Origin: an uncultured Eubacteriales bacterium
GTDB taxonomy: Bacteria; Bacillota; Clostridia; Oscillospirales; Acutalibacteraceae
DNA length: 11,803 nt
Assembly: GCA_900319255.1 (NCBI GenBank)
Contig: ONNU01000168.1
Coordinates: forward strand, 1 to 11,803
Direction: 5' to 3'
Shown: in pieces, positions 1-5,147 of the stretch
Position numbering within the stretch: position 1 is the first letter of the stretch
Layout of the letters: every line of letters starts with the position of its first letter
Program-made: the position numbers and the translations under genes
Notes under the pieces: generated by a model
Databases searched by the model: none
Told to the model about the DNA's origin: nothing
What the model saw: the letters and a program-made list of their open reading frames with translations, nothing else

Positions 1-71
1 AACAAAAAATTTCCAAAGGCTGATTGGGAATGTTCAGCATTTCAACAACATACGTTAAGACAAGTGTGACT

Positions 72-331
72 CCGGCGCCACGCCGGTCTCCCCTTTTGAA
101 ATCCCTTTTCCTTATCTCCCCCCGGGTTCGCTCCACGTGGAAAAAAATTATCGGATTTCTGCTTTCTGTCCAACGCGCGGAAAATCGGTGTGGTGATGTA
201 ATCCGGACTTTTGCTTTCTGCATCAGAAAGTTTTGTAAAGCTCCTGACAATACTATATCTTAGTCATTAAAGTCCGGCTTACCACGGGGGTTAAGGAAAG
301 GGGATTGCAAAAGGGGGAAAACTCAAGGGGG
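72..331. repeat. Degenerate palindromic, MITE-like intergenic element
   Basis: This gene-free stretch has nested inverted repeats. A 6-bp stem with a 3-nt loop (CCGGCG-CCA-CGCCGG) lies at 72-86. Positions about 90-123 match the reverse complement of about 286-316 with roughly three mismatches over the best 26 bases. Inner arms around GTCCGG occur near 190-207 and 266-284. A perfect 7-bp hairpin (CTTTCTG-CAT-CAGAAAG) sits at 214-230 near the centre. No transposase-like protein is encoded, so if mobile it would be non-autonomous. The CCGGCG hairpin resembles the one in the repeat copies near 4339 and 11569. Boundaries are approximate, and decay or coincidence cannot be ruled out. Confidence 0.45.
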
Positions 332-475
332 ACGGCTCTTGTGGTTTCCACCTTTTGATTTACCAAAGCAGAAAAACCGAAATAGTATGACTTAGTGCAT
401 GAAAGTTGAACAACCGATTTCCTTTTCCAGCCAGCAGCGGATAAATCAGTCTCACGGATTCAGGTTTAAACTTAG

Positions 476-518
476 CGCCGCCGGCGGCAGCTCAAAGCAC
501 AAAGCAAGAAATCCAAAG
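476..518. repeat. GC-rich hairpin followed by CAAAG heptads
   Basis: A GC-rich palindrome (GCCGCCGGCGGC, about 479-490) is followed directly by four 7-bp units: CTCAAAG (491-497), CACAAAG (498-504), CAAGAAA (505-511) and TCCAAAG (512-518). A similar module, GCCGCCGGC then AG, TTCAGAG and a longer heptad array, lies at 4507-4594. The shared order at two sites suggests a dispersed intergenic repeat. No coding potential is seen. Confidence 0.45.
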
Positions 519-608
519 CTGTACATATCGGGCAGGCTTTTTTGATAGTCATTTTGCCGGTAATATTGATCAGTGAAGAAAAAATTTTAATTATTTTTAC
601 TGTTTTGC

Positions 609-637
609 TTGAATTAAGGCGACTTTTGTATTATGAT
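609..637 (+). promoter_or_regulatory. Predicted sigma-A promoter for the DUF3592 gene
   Basis: TTGAAT (609-614), a 17-nt spacer and TATGAT (632-637) give a good housekeeping-type promoter. Transcription would start near 644 and leave a leader of about 100 nt before the start codon at 748. No riboswitch was recognised in that leader. Confidence 0.55.
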
Positions 638-747
638 TAATACAGAGGGATATACAGCTGTACGCTATGTGTTGGCAGGGTGTTATTCCTGCGGTTCGCC
701 GGTCGATTCAAGGCATGGCTTTTTGCCGGACGGAAAGGAGAAGAATG

Positions 748-1143
748 ATGGGTTTTGAAATTCTGCCATTTATCATAACACTACTACCTACTATTATTTT
801 TATCGCCGTACTCTATTACATCATCAGAACTGCAACAGGTGAAAGCTCCGACAAGAAAAAATATACCATTCCTGTAAAGGCGACCGTTATTGATGTCAAG
901 CAGCGTGACCCCTACGAATATTCCGACAAGGACTACAACAGCCAGCCTTTGTATTATCCCGAGGTTGAATATACCTACAAGGGCAAGCTTTACAGGGATA
1001 TGTACAATATCGGCACGGAAAAGCCTGTTTACCGTATGGGGCAGTCTATTGATATCATGCTTGACCCGGAAAACCCCAATTTATACCGCATCGTAAAAAA
1101 ACAGCGCAAAACGGCGGACAAGGATAAGAAAAATTCTGATTGA
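748..1143 (+). CDS. DUF3592-type small membrane protein
   Basis: The product is a 131-residue protein with one N-terminal hydrophobic segment (about residues 7-27), then a short beta-rich soluble domain. That domain contains ATVIDVKQRD, a YPEVEYTYKGK segment, the YRMGQSIDIMLDPENP region and a final LYRI. This order (variable strand, 'P.v.Y.y.G..y', 'y..G..v.v.yDP.nP') is the usual look of DUF3592 proteins, whose function is unknown. The C-terminus is a lysine-rich tail. AAAGGAG at 734-740 lies 7 nt before ATG 748; ATG 745 is also possible, giving one extra Met. An in-frame ATG at 667 has no good ribosome binding site and would add an implausible N-terminus. It is a single-gene unit between the promoter at 609 and the terminator at 1172. 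The family call is from recognition of the pattern, not a search. Confidence 0.8.
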   Translation: MGFEILPFIITLLPTIIFIAVLYYIIRTATGESSDKKKYTIPVKATVIDVKQRDPYEYSDKDYNSQPLYYPEVEYTYKGKLYRDMYNIGTEKPVYRMGQSIDIMLDPENPNLYRIVKKQRKTADKDKKNSD

Positions 1144-1171
1144 TCTTTCCGCTGCGGATCTTTAAATATGC

Positions 1172-1217
1172 AAAAAAGTCGATGAGCTTTGTGGTTCATC
1201 GGCTTTTATTTTTTTTA
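1172..1217. terminator. Bidirectional intrinsic terminator
   Basis: An 11-bp stem (1175-1185 with 1196-1206, one G-T wobble) encloses a 10-nt loop and is followed by a long T tract on the plus strand. On the minus strand the A-run at 1172-1177 supplies the U tract. It therefore serves both the DUF3592 gene (plus) and the four-gene unit ending at 1281 (minus). Confidence 0.85.
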
Positions 1218-1280
1218 TTAAGTTTTTCAGGTAATCCGGGTTGAAAAAGGTTTTCGGGTTCCGCAGATCGAATCTACAAA

Positions 1281-1931
1281 TCAATCAAGCCACTCTATGC
1301 TTGTCACATAAACGACCTCACACGCTCCATCCCCTGTATCTGTACGGTTCGTGCTTGAATGCCATGTCAATGTCCCGGATCCGTTCATTTTCGCTCCGTC
1401 TACATTTACAAGGTATCCCTTCATTCTGATATGGTCTCCCTTTCTGACCAGCCACATCTTCCATTTAACATCATCATTTGCCGGAATAATGTGGTTATTC
1501 GAGGAATGCTCGTTGAAATAGGCAGCTCCGCCCACCTTATCAATTTCTGCGCCTGAATCTATCTTATGATACAGGAAACGTCCGCTCTGGCTCCAGTGGA
1601 AGTCGATCAGTCCGTTATATTCCGCAACTGCGCCCCATGCAAGACCGAAATCTCTCTGGGAAAGCTTATCACCGATATCAAAGCTTATATAATCCTTTGT
1701 GCTGACCACAAGCCCCTCGATATCATAATCATACAGATAGGTTATGACTATATTATAATCATCAATGCGAAAGGCTGTATCATCCAGATGCTGTGTCTGC
1801 GCCGGGTCAGGTATGCCGTTTACCGAGCGTCTTGTGCCTGCTCTGTATATTACCAGCGCAATTGAAGCAACGATAAGTATTCCTATGATTATCAGCGCAA
1901 CAATACCCTTTTTTGATTTTTTGGTTTCCAT
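1281..1931 (-). CDS. Membrane-anchored protein of unknown function
   Basis: This is a 216-residue protein with a short basic N-terminus (METKKSKK), a single hydrophobic segment at about residues 9-29 and a larger domain predicted to be outside the membrane. Notable segments are DFGLAWG, HWSQSGRFLYH, SSNNHIIPAN, KGDHIRMKGYLVNVDG, and a C-terminal region with SSTNRTDTGDGACEVVYV. I recall SNNH-IPAN and DTGDGACE-type motifs from a widespread uncharacterised family, but I cannot name it, and no catalytic function is assigned. AAGGGAG lies 6 nt before the ATG. The gene is last in the minus-strand unit, 57 bp after the amidohydrolase, and a small CCGGC/GCCGG hairpin lies in that gap (1947-1961). The shared terminator at 1172 ends the transcript. 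Confidence 0.75.
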   Translation of the reverse strand: METKKSKKGIVALIIIGILIVASIALVIYRAGTRRSVNGIPDPAQTQHLDDTAFRIDDYNIVITYLYDYDIEGLVVSTKDYISFDIGDKLSQRDFGLAWGAVAEYNGLIDFHWSQSGRFLYHKIDSGAEIDKVGGAAYFNEHSSNNHIIPANDDVKWKMWLVRKGDHIRMKGYLVNVDGAKMNGSGTLTWHSSTNRTDTGDGACEVVYVTSIEWLD

Positions 1932-1988
1932 ATACTGCTCCCTTCCCGGCGCTTTGCCGGAATTATTCAGCTTATTCCCGTACTCGTC

Positions 1989-2804
1989 TTATGGAATATC
2001 CAGAGAAAAAACACGCGCGGCGTTTTTCCACATCAGCTTTTCATAGCTTTCCTCCGGTATCAGCGAGGGAAGCACATGAAAATAATCCTGATAAATCGAG
2101 CGGTCGCCTCTTTTATTATGGAGATAGGTATCCTTGCCGTCAATGGGGCTGTCGCTTCCGAACATTATTTTTTCATCGCCGTTTTTCTCGATAAATTCCA
2201 TTGTGCTTTTCATCTGCACCCATGTGGTATCCCCGTAAAGATTCGGCAGCTCTCCGATAAGCCTTATCGCCTCTTTATTATCGCTGCCCAGACCCATATG
2301 CACCATAATGAAATTTATATCCGGATTTTTCTCTGCCATATTATAGACCCTCCGGCATGAAGCGTTATCTGAGCCGCCGGTATGAACCTCCACAGGCAGT
2401 GAAAAATGTCTTGCTATATCCATATAAGCCTGCACCCTTTCGCCGTCAAAGGGATACTTTGAATGGAAGGGATGGAATTTCAGCGCCTTTACAACGCTTC
2501 TGTTTTCCTCGATAAGATCATAGATCTGCTGATCCGGAGTCTCGCTATAGGGCTTCATCCACAGCGCTGCGCCGATCTTATCAGGGTATTTATTGGCAAA
2601 ATCCACAGTTTCCCTCAGGCATTTTATCTGAGGCGTCTGCAATACCGAAGGAAGTCTTCTCTGCTGATGGTCAAATTCAGTCGCCCTGACATCTGAGACT
2701 ATGGAATATCTTATCCCGTATTTTTCCATTGAATAGAGAACATCGCTTTTTTTCATATTGAAATTAAGTATCCTGCCGATATGGACATGGGTATCTATTA
2801 TCAT
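1989..2804 (-). CDS. Amidohydrolase-2 family (TIM-barrel) hydrolase
   Basis: The 271-residue protein has the layout of the amidohydrolase-2 (ACMSD-like) family: an N-terminal DTHVHIG motif with the metal-binding pair H6 and H8, K109 in the ALKFHPFH strand, H141 in VEVHTGG, H169 in MVHMG, and D218 in FGSDSP near the C-terminus. These are the usual metal ligands and catalytic Asp of such metal-dependent hydrolases or decarboxylases. The substrate cannot be read from the sequence. Length is normal for the family and no signal peptide is seen, so it is probably cytoplasmic. AGGAGGA at 2811-2817 gives a strong ribosome binding site 6 nt before the ATG. It follows nrdR by 78 bp; that gap contains a terminator-like hairpin, so expression may be partly uncoupled from nrdR. 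Co-location with a sugar isomerase-like gene hints at a catabolic role, which is inference. Confidence 0.88.
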   Translation of the reverse strand: MIIDTHVHIGRILNFNMKKSDVLYSMEKYGIRYSIVSDVRATEFDHQQRRLPSVLQTPQIKCLRETVDFANKYPDKIGAALWMKPYSETPDQQIYDLIEENRSVVKALKFHPFHSKYPFDGERVQAYMDIARHFSLPVEVHTGGSDNASCRRVYNMAEKNPDINFIMVHMGLGSDNKEAIRLIGELPNLYGDTTWVQMKSTMEFIEKNGDEKIMFGSDSPIDGKDTYLHNKRGDRSIYQDYFHVLPSLIPEESYEKLMWKNAARVFSLDIP

Positions 2805-2825
2805 AATGATTCCTCCTGCTATGAT

Positions 2826-2872
2826 AAAATAACAGCCGCCTGACAGAATAAGGGCAAGCTATTCTGCGGCGG
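2826..2872 (-). terminator. Intercistronic hairpin, possible attenuating terminator
   Basis: Two stacked stems, 2836-2840 with 2868-2872 (CCGCC/GGCGG) and 2844-2850 with 2860-2866 (CAGAATA/TATTCTG), form a strong hairpin between nrdR and the amidohydrolase gene. On the minus strand it is followed only by a modest U-rich stretch (TTATTTTAT). It may reduce downstream expression or stabilise the upstream message rather than end it fully. Confidence 0.4.
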
Positions 2873-2882
2873 TCGTCAATAT

Positions 2883-3338
2883 TTATTTTTCCTGGAGCAT
2901 TTTTTCCAGCTCGCTCATAAAGGAATGTATATCCTTGAACTGTCTGTAAACCGAAGCAAAGCGCACATATGCCACCTCATCAAGATCCTTGAGAAATTCA
3001 AGGGTAAGCTCTCCCACCTTTTTTGAGGATATCTCTCTTTCCATACTGCCGTAGATCTTTGATTCCACCTTGTCAATGACCTCATCTATCTGATCAAGGG
3101 AAATAGGTCTTTTCTCGCAGGCGCGCAGAAGTCCGTTGGTAAGCTTCTCACGGCTGAAGGGTTCTCTTGAATTATCGCGCTTGACTACCATGATCGGGGT
3201 ATTTTCAACGATCTCATATGTAGTAAATCTTTTGGCGCAGTTAAAGCATTCACGCCTTCTTCTTATTCTTTCGCCCTCATCTGTAGGTCTTGAATCAACG
3301 ACCTTACTTTCCGAACATCCGCAATATGGACATCTCAT
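2883..3338 (-). CDS. nrdR: Transcriptional repressor NrdR
   Basis: NrdR represses ribonucleotide reductase genes by binding NrdR boxes in response to ATP/dATP. This 151-residue protein has the full family layout. The N-terminal zinc ribbon uses C3, C6, C31 and C34, with the arginine-rich stretch before the third Cys and the FTTYE segment after the fourth. The ATP-cone follows, beginning at VVKRD and including the FSREKL and LLRACEKRPI segments, with the EVAYVRFASVYRQF signature near the C-terminus. The length is typical. AAGGAGGG lies 6 nt before the ATG. It is second in the minus-strand unit, 64 bp after the isomerase-like gene. No ribonucleotide reductase gene is in this window, so its targets lie elsewhere. 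I saw no obvious NrdR box near its own promoter. Confidence 0.97.
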   Translation of the reverse strand: MRCPYCGCSESKVVDSRPTDEGERIRRRRECFNCAKRFTTYEIVENTPIMVVKRDNSREPFSREKLTNGLLRACEKRPISLDQIDEVIDKVESKIYGSMEREISSKKVGELTLEFLKDLDEVAYVRFASVYRQFKDIHSFMSELEKMLQEK

Positions 3339-3402
3339 GATTGACCCTCCTTCATTTTACAGTCCATCTTTTTATCCTTATATCACACTTTATTTTCTAA
3401 AC

Positions 3403-4185
3403 TCACTTCATCGCCAGAATTTTTTCAAGGTACTCCTTCGCCTCAAGAAGCAAGGGTATATCCTCAGCTTTTTTGCCGTAGACCTCGATGACCGCATCAC
3501 CGCTGTAGCCGATATCTCCGAGAACATCAAAAAAGCGTCTGAAATCGAAATCGCCCTTTCCCGGAAGCAGGCAATGGTCATCGCCCGAGCAATCGCTGAT
3601 ATGCACATGTTTAAGACCGCTGCCCATTTCATATGCAAGCTCACATGGGTCAAAGCCGCAGCGTCTTGCCTGTTTTGTATCAAGAGCGAAGGCGGCGTGT
3701 CCGCCGGAAAGCTCTTTCATCTGTCTGATAAAACCGATATCTCCTGCCATATGCCTGTAGACATTTTCCTGCAGGAAGGTCACGCCGAATTTTTCAGCCT
3801 CCTCCGAAAGCATAACAAATCGTCTGCAATATTCCTGGGTACTGATAGACGAAAAGCTTGTCTGCATCCCGTGGAGTACCACAAAATCAGCGCCCAGTCT
3901 CTGTGCTGTCCGGAAATACATATCATACATTCTCAGTCCGTCATGGAAGCGTCTTTCATATCCGGAAAAAAGAAGGTAAGATTCAAACACAGAGGTAAAC
4001 GGGTGAAGCGATATGATCTGCGCATTTTCACAGCACGCAGCAAGCCGGTCAAGATAATCAGGCTCCAGCTCCGAAAAAGTATTGAAAAAGATCTCAAACA
4101 ATCCAAAGCCCCCGTCTGAAAGCAGTTTCAGGGATTTTTCAGTAAGCTCCGGATACAGACAACCCGTTGAAATACCGATCCTCAT
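3403..4185 (-). CDS. Sugar phosphate isomerase/epimerase-like TIM barrel
   Basis: A 260-residue protein of the xylose isomerase-like TIM-barrel superfamily (AP endonuclease 2 type). Visible strand-end motifs are GISTGCLYP, E31 in LFEIFF, SLHPF (H61), FVVLHG (H105), FLQEN (E140), ALDTKQA (D169), HVHISD (H195) and PGKGDFDF, then VIEVYG (E234). E140, D169, H195 and E234 fit the usual metal-ligand set. The family includes isomerases, epimerases, inosose dehydratases and endonuclease IV relatives. The substrate is unknown, although the PGKGDFDF loop resembles sugar-acting members more than DNA repair enzymes. The ribosome binding site (AGGAGA, 4192-4199) lies in a small hairpin. This is the first gene of the minus-strand unit, downstream of the promoter at 4297. 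Confidence 0.85.
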   Translation of the reverse strand: MRIGISTGCLYPELTEKSLKLLSDGGFGLFEIFFNTFSELEPDYLDRLAACCENAQIISLHPFTSVFESYLLFSGYERRFHDGLRMYDMYFRTAQRLGADFVVLHGMQTSFSSISTQEYCRRFVMLSEEAEKFGVTFLQENVYRHMAGDIGFIRQMKELSGGHAAFALDTKQARRCGFDPCELAYEMGSGLKHVHISDCSGDDHCLLPGKGDFDFRRFFDVLGDIGYSGDAVIEVYGKKAEDIPLLLEAKEYLEKILAMK

Positions 4186-4265
4186 ATGACAGTTCTCCTG
4201 TCGGAAACAATTGATTTATGCCTTTCGCAGCTCAGTCCTTCCACGTCCTGACCAGACCGCTGCAT
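4182..4265 (-). other. Possible 27-codon upstream ORF, overlapping the next start
   Basis: An ATG (reverse complement of 4263-4265) opens a 27-codon frame that reads through the leader and stops at a TGA overlapping the isomerase-like start codon (ATGA). The predicted peptide begins MQRSGQDVEG and ends SDRRTVI. Its own start has only a weak upstream GTGAG, so translation is doubtful. If translated, it would couple to the downstream gene. Confidence 0.2.
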
Positions 4266-4296
4266 CTCACAAAGCATATTAAAATACTCTACAATT

Positions 4297-4325
4297 ATAA
4301 TATAACATTTTTTCCCATAAGTCAA
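4297..4325 (-). promoter_or_regulatory. Predicted promoter of the minus-strand four-gene unit
   Basis: On the minus strand, TTGACT (4320-4325), a 17-nt spacer and TATTAT (4297-4302) are close to the sigma-A consensus. Transcription would start near 4290, leaving a leader of about 105 nt before the isomerase-like gene. The -35 box lies 13 bp from the CCGGCG hairpin of the dispersed repeat at 4339. Confidence 0.7.
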
Positions 4326-4336
4326 ACAAAACTTGG

Positions 4337-4516
4337 CGCCGGCGTGCCGCCGGTGTCATGTTCGCGCCGGCGTGCCGCCGGTGTCATGTTCCCGTTGTAA
4401 GTTATGACCATGCAAGGCTTTTTCCTCGCGATTGTAAGATTTTCTATGGCTGCATTTTTTCGGTGTGTGATAGTATCTCTGTCGCCAACTATATTTTTAC
4501 ACTCAGTGCCGCCGGC
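4337..4516. repeat. Dispersed intergenic repeat, copy 1, with 28-bp tandem duplication
   Basis: Two 28-bp units (4337-4364 and 4365-4392) differ at only the last base. Each contains the hairpin CCGGCG-TGC-CGCCGG followed by TGTCATGTTC. Downstream sequence matches copy 2 at 11569-11717: a shared GTTGTAAGTTATGACCATGC block, then CTCGCGATTGTAAG, a GCATTTTTT block and GCCAACTATA. The far end carries another GTGCCGCCGG. The first 75 bases are nearly identical between the copies; the rest is more diverged. No transposase gene is present. Confidence 0.8.
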
Positions 4517-4594
4517 AGTTCAGAGTTCAAAGAATAAAGCTCAGACTTCTCGCTTTGGGCTTTGGGCTTTGAACTTTGAGCTTAAATCTTTGAA
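4507..4594. repeat. Heptad CTTTGRR array with inverted arm
   Basis: Six consecutive 7-bp units, consensus CTTTGRR (R is A or G), run from 4553 to 4594: two CTTTGGG, then CTTTGAA, CTTTGAG, a decayed CTTAAAT and CTTTGAA. The left flank (4517-4543, with TTCAGAG, TTCAAAG, AAGCTCAGA) is roughly its reverse complement, so the block is an imperfect palindrome. It abuts GCCGCCGGC, as does the module at 476-518. Confidence 0.6.
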
Positions 4595-4671
4595 CTATTA
4601 TTCATTTTCTTTCACTAAGGGAATAATTCAGAAAAAGAATGGAAAAAGTGGATTTTTTTGATAAAAAACAC

Positions 4672-4700
4672 TTGACAAATGGTATTTTTTGGTGTAATAT
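4672..4700 (+). promoter_or_regulatory. Near-consensus sigma-A promoter of a short transcript
   Basis: A perfect TTGACA (4672-4677), a 17-nt spacer and TAATAT (4695-4700) make this the strongest promoter-like sequence in the window. Transcription would start near 4705-4708. No conventional gene follows; the RNA would reach the terminator at 4833-4880. Confidence 0.8.
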
Positions 4701-4756
4701 ATATACGGGCTCAGGAAAAGAGGTTACTATGATACAAAAATCGTTACTATCTGAAA

Positions 4757-4834
4757 ATGTTCCTGAGTTTCAGATCATTAATTTTGATTATTTCTTTTCT
4801 TTCCTTTTTCCTTTTTTCTTTTTATTCCTTTTGA
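4757..4834 (+). CDS. Possible 25-residue hydrophobic peptide
   Basis: An ATG in the loop of the ATCTGAAA hairpin opens a 25-codon frame rich in Phe, Leu, Ser and Ile (begins MFLSFRSLIL, ends FSFYSF). It stops at a TGA (4832-4834) that overlaps the first two bases of the terminator stem. Length and composition resemble small membrane-inserting peptides, but there is no ribosome binding site upstream and the composition could simply reflect T-rich DNA. A frame starting at ATG 4729 does have AAGAGG upstream, but it runs through the terminator to a stop at 4915-4917. I regard coding here as unproven. Confidence 0.18.
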   Translation: MFLSFRSLILIISFLSFFLFSFYSF

Positions 4835-4880
4835 CAGACAGCGCAGGGGTTTCTCCCTGTGCTGTTTGTCTTTTTATTTG
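4833..4880 (+). terminator. Strong intrinsic terminator
   Basis: A 16-bp stem (4833-4848 with 4855-4870, two G-T wobbles, no mismatch) has a 6-nt loop and is followed by TTTTTATTT. It lies about 130 bp downstream of the promoter at 4672 and upstream of the glycosyltransferase gene. It either ends a discrete small transcript or acts as an attenuator. Confidence 0.92.
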
Positions 4881-4937
4881 CAGTATGCGGCGGAGCAAAC
4901 AATTTTTTCTTAAATAGTTTTATTTTGTTGTAATTTA

Positions 4938-4946
4938 TGTTATAAT
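4938..4946 (+). promoter_or_regulatory. Extended -10 promoter for the glycosyltransferase gene
   Basis: TGTTATAAT at 4938-4946 is a perfect extended -10 element (TG, one base, TATAAT). No convincing -35 is seen at the right distance. Transcription would start near 4953 and give a leader of about 195 nt. Confidence 0.6.
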
Positions 4947-4962
4947 AGTCATTGGCAATACT

Positions 4963-5027
4963 GAACAGATATTTTTTGAGTGCTGTTTCTGATCTGTTCC
5001 CCTTATTTTGCGGTTTTTTCAGCACTC
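4963..5027 (+). promoter_or_regulatory. Leader with two interleaved 8-bp stems (possible pseudoknot)
   Basis: GAACAGAT (4963-4970) pairs perfectly with ATCTGTTC (4992-4999), and GAGTGCTG (4978-4985) pairs perfectly with CAGCACTC (5020-5027). The pairings interleave, with loops of 7, 6 and 20 nt, which is compatible with an H-type pseudoknot or with two alternative folds. Further pairing is possible at 5033-5037 with 5102-5106 (CCGGG/CCCGG) and at 5083-5094 (GCTG/CAGC). No known riboswitch class was recognised. It lies in the untranslated leader of the glycosyltransferase gene. Confidence 0.5.
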
Positions 5028-5147
5028 TTATGCCGGGTATTTTCGTTTCATTCTCTTTTGCAGTATCAGATATTTTATTTTGGCTGGCTCCAGCAAAACT
5101 GCCCGGTGATCATATTTTAAGGAAAGAAAAAAATCACGGTGAAGGTT

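Larger units (their letters stand above)
4705..4880 (+). ncRNA. Candidate structured short RNA or attenuated leader
   Basis: The segment is bounded by a strong promoter and a strong terminator, giving about 170 nt. It has two perfect 8-bp pairings: CTCAGGAA (4710-4717) with TTCCTGAG (4760-4767), and ATCTGAAA (4749-4756) with TTTCAGAT (4768-4775). With no nucleotide between 4767 and 4768 they cannot both form fully, so the RNA may switch between two folds. A ribosome binding site-like AAGAGG (4718-4723) precedes ATG 4729 by 5 nt. A long pyrimidine-rich stretch (about 4790-4832) leads to the terminator. Two overlapping Phe-rich frames exist, so it could be a leader, a small RNA, or encode a small peptide. 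I did not recognise a known RNA family. Confidence 0.5.

Noticed and set aside
24..263. 79-codon plus-strand open frame in the left repeat region
   Set aside because: No ribosome binding site, no protein-like motif, and it lies in the inverted-repeat element.
3136..4119. Long 327-codon plus-strand open frame opposite nrdR and the isomerase-like gene
   Set aside because: It lies antisense to two well-supported genes with clear motifs and has no recognisable protein pattern of its own.
4337..4392. CRISPR array
   Set aside because: Only two adjacent units with no unique spacers between them; it is a tandem duplication of a hairpin.
4404..4661. 85-codon plus-strand open frame across repeat copy 1 and the heptad array
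   Set aside because: It covers repeat DNA only; there is no protein family pattern and no good ribosome binding site.
4705..4880. T-box leader
   Set aside because: No T-box consensus (AGGGTGGNACCGCG) is present, and no aminoacyl-tRNA synthetase or amino acid gene follows.
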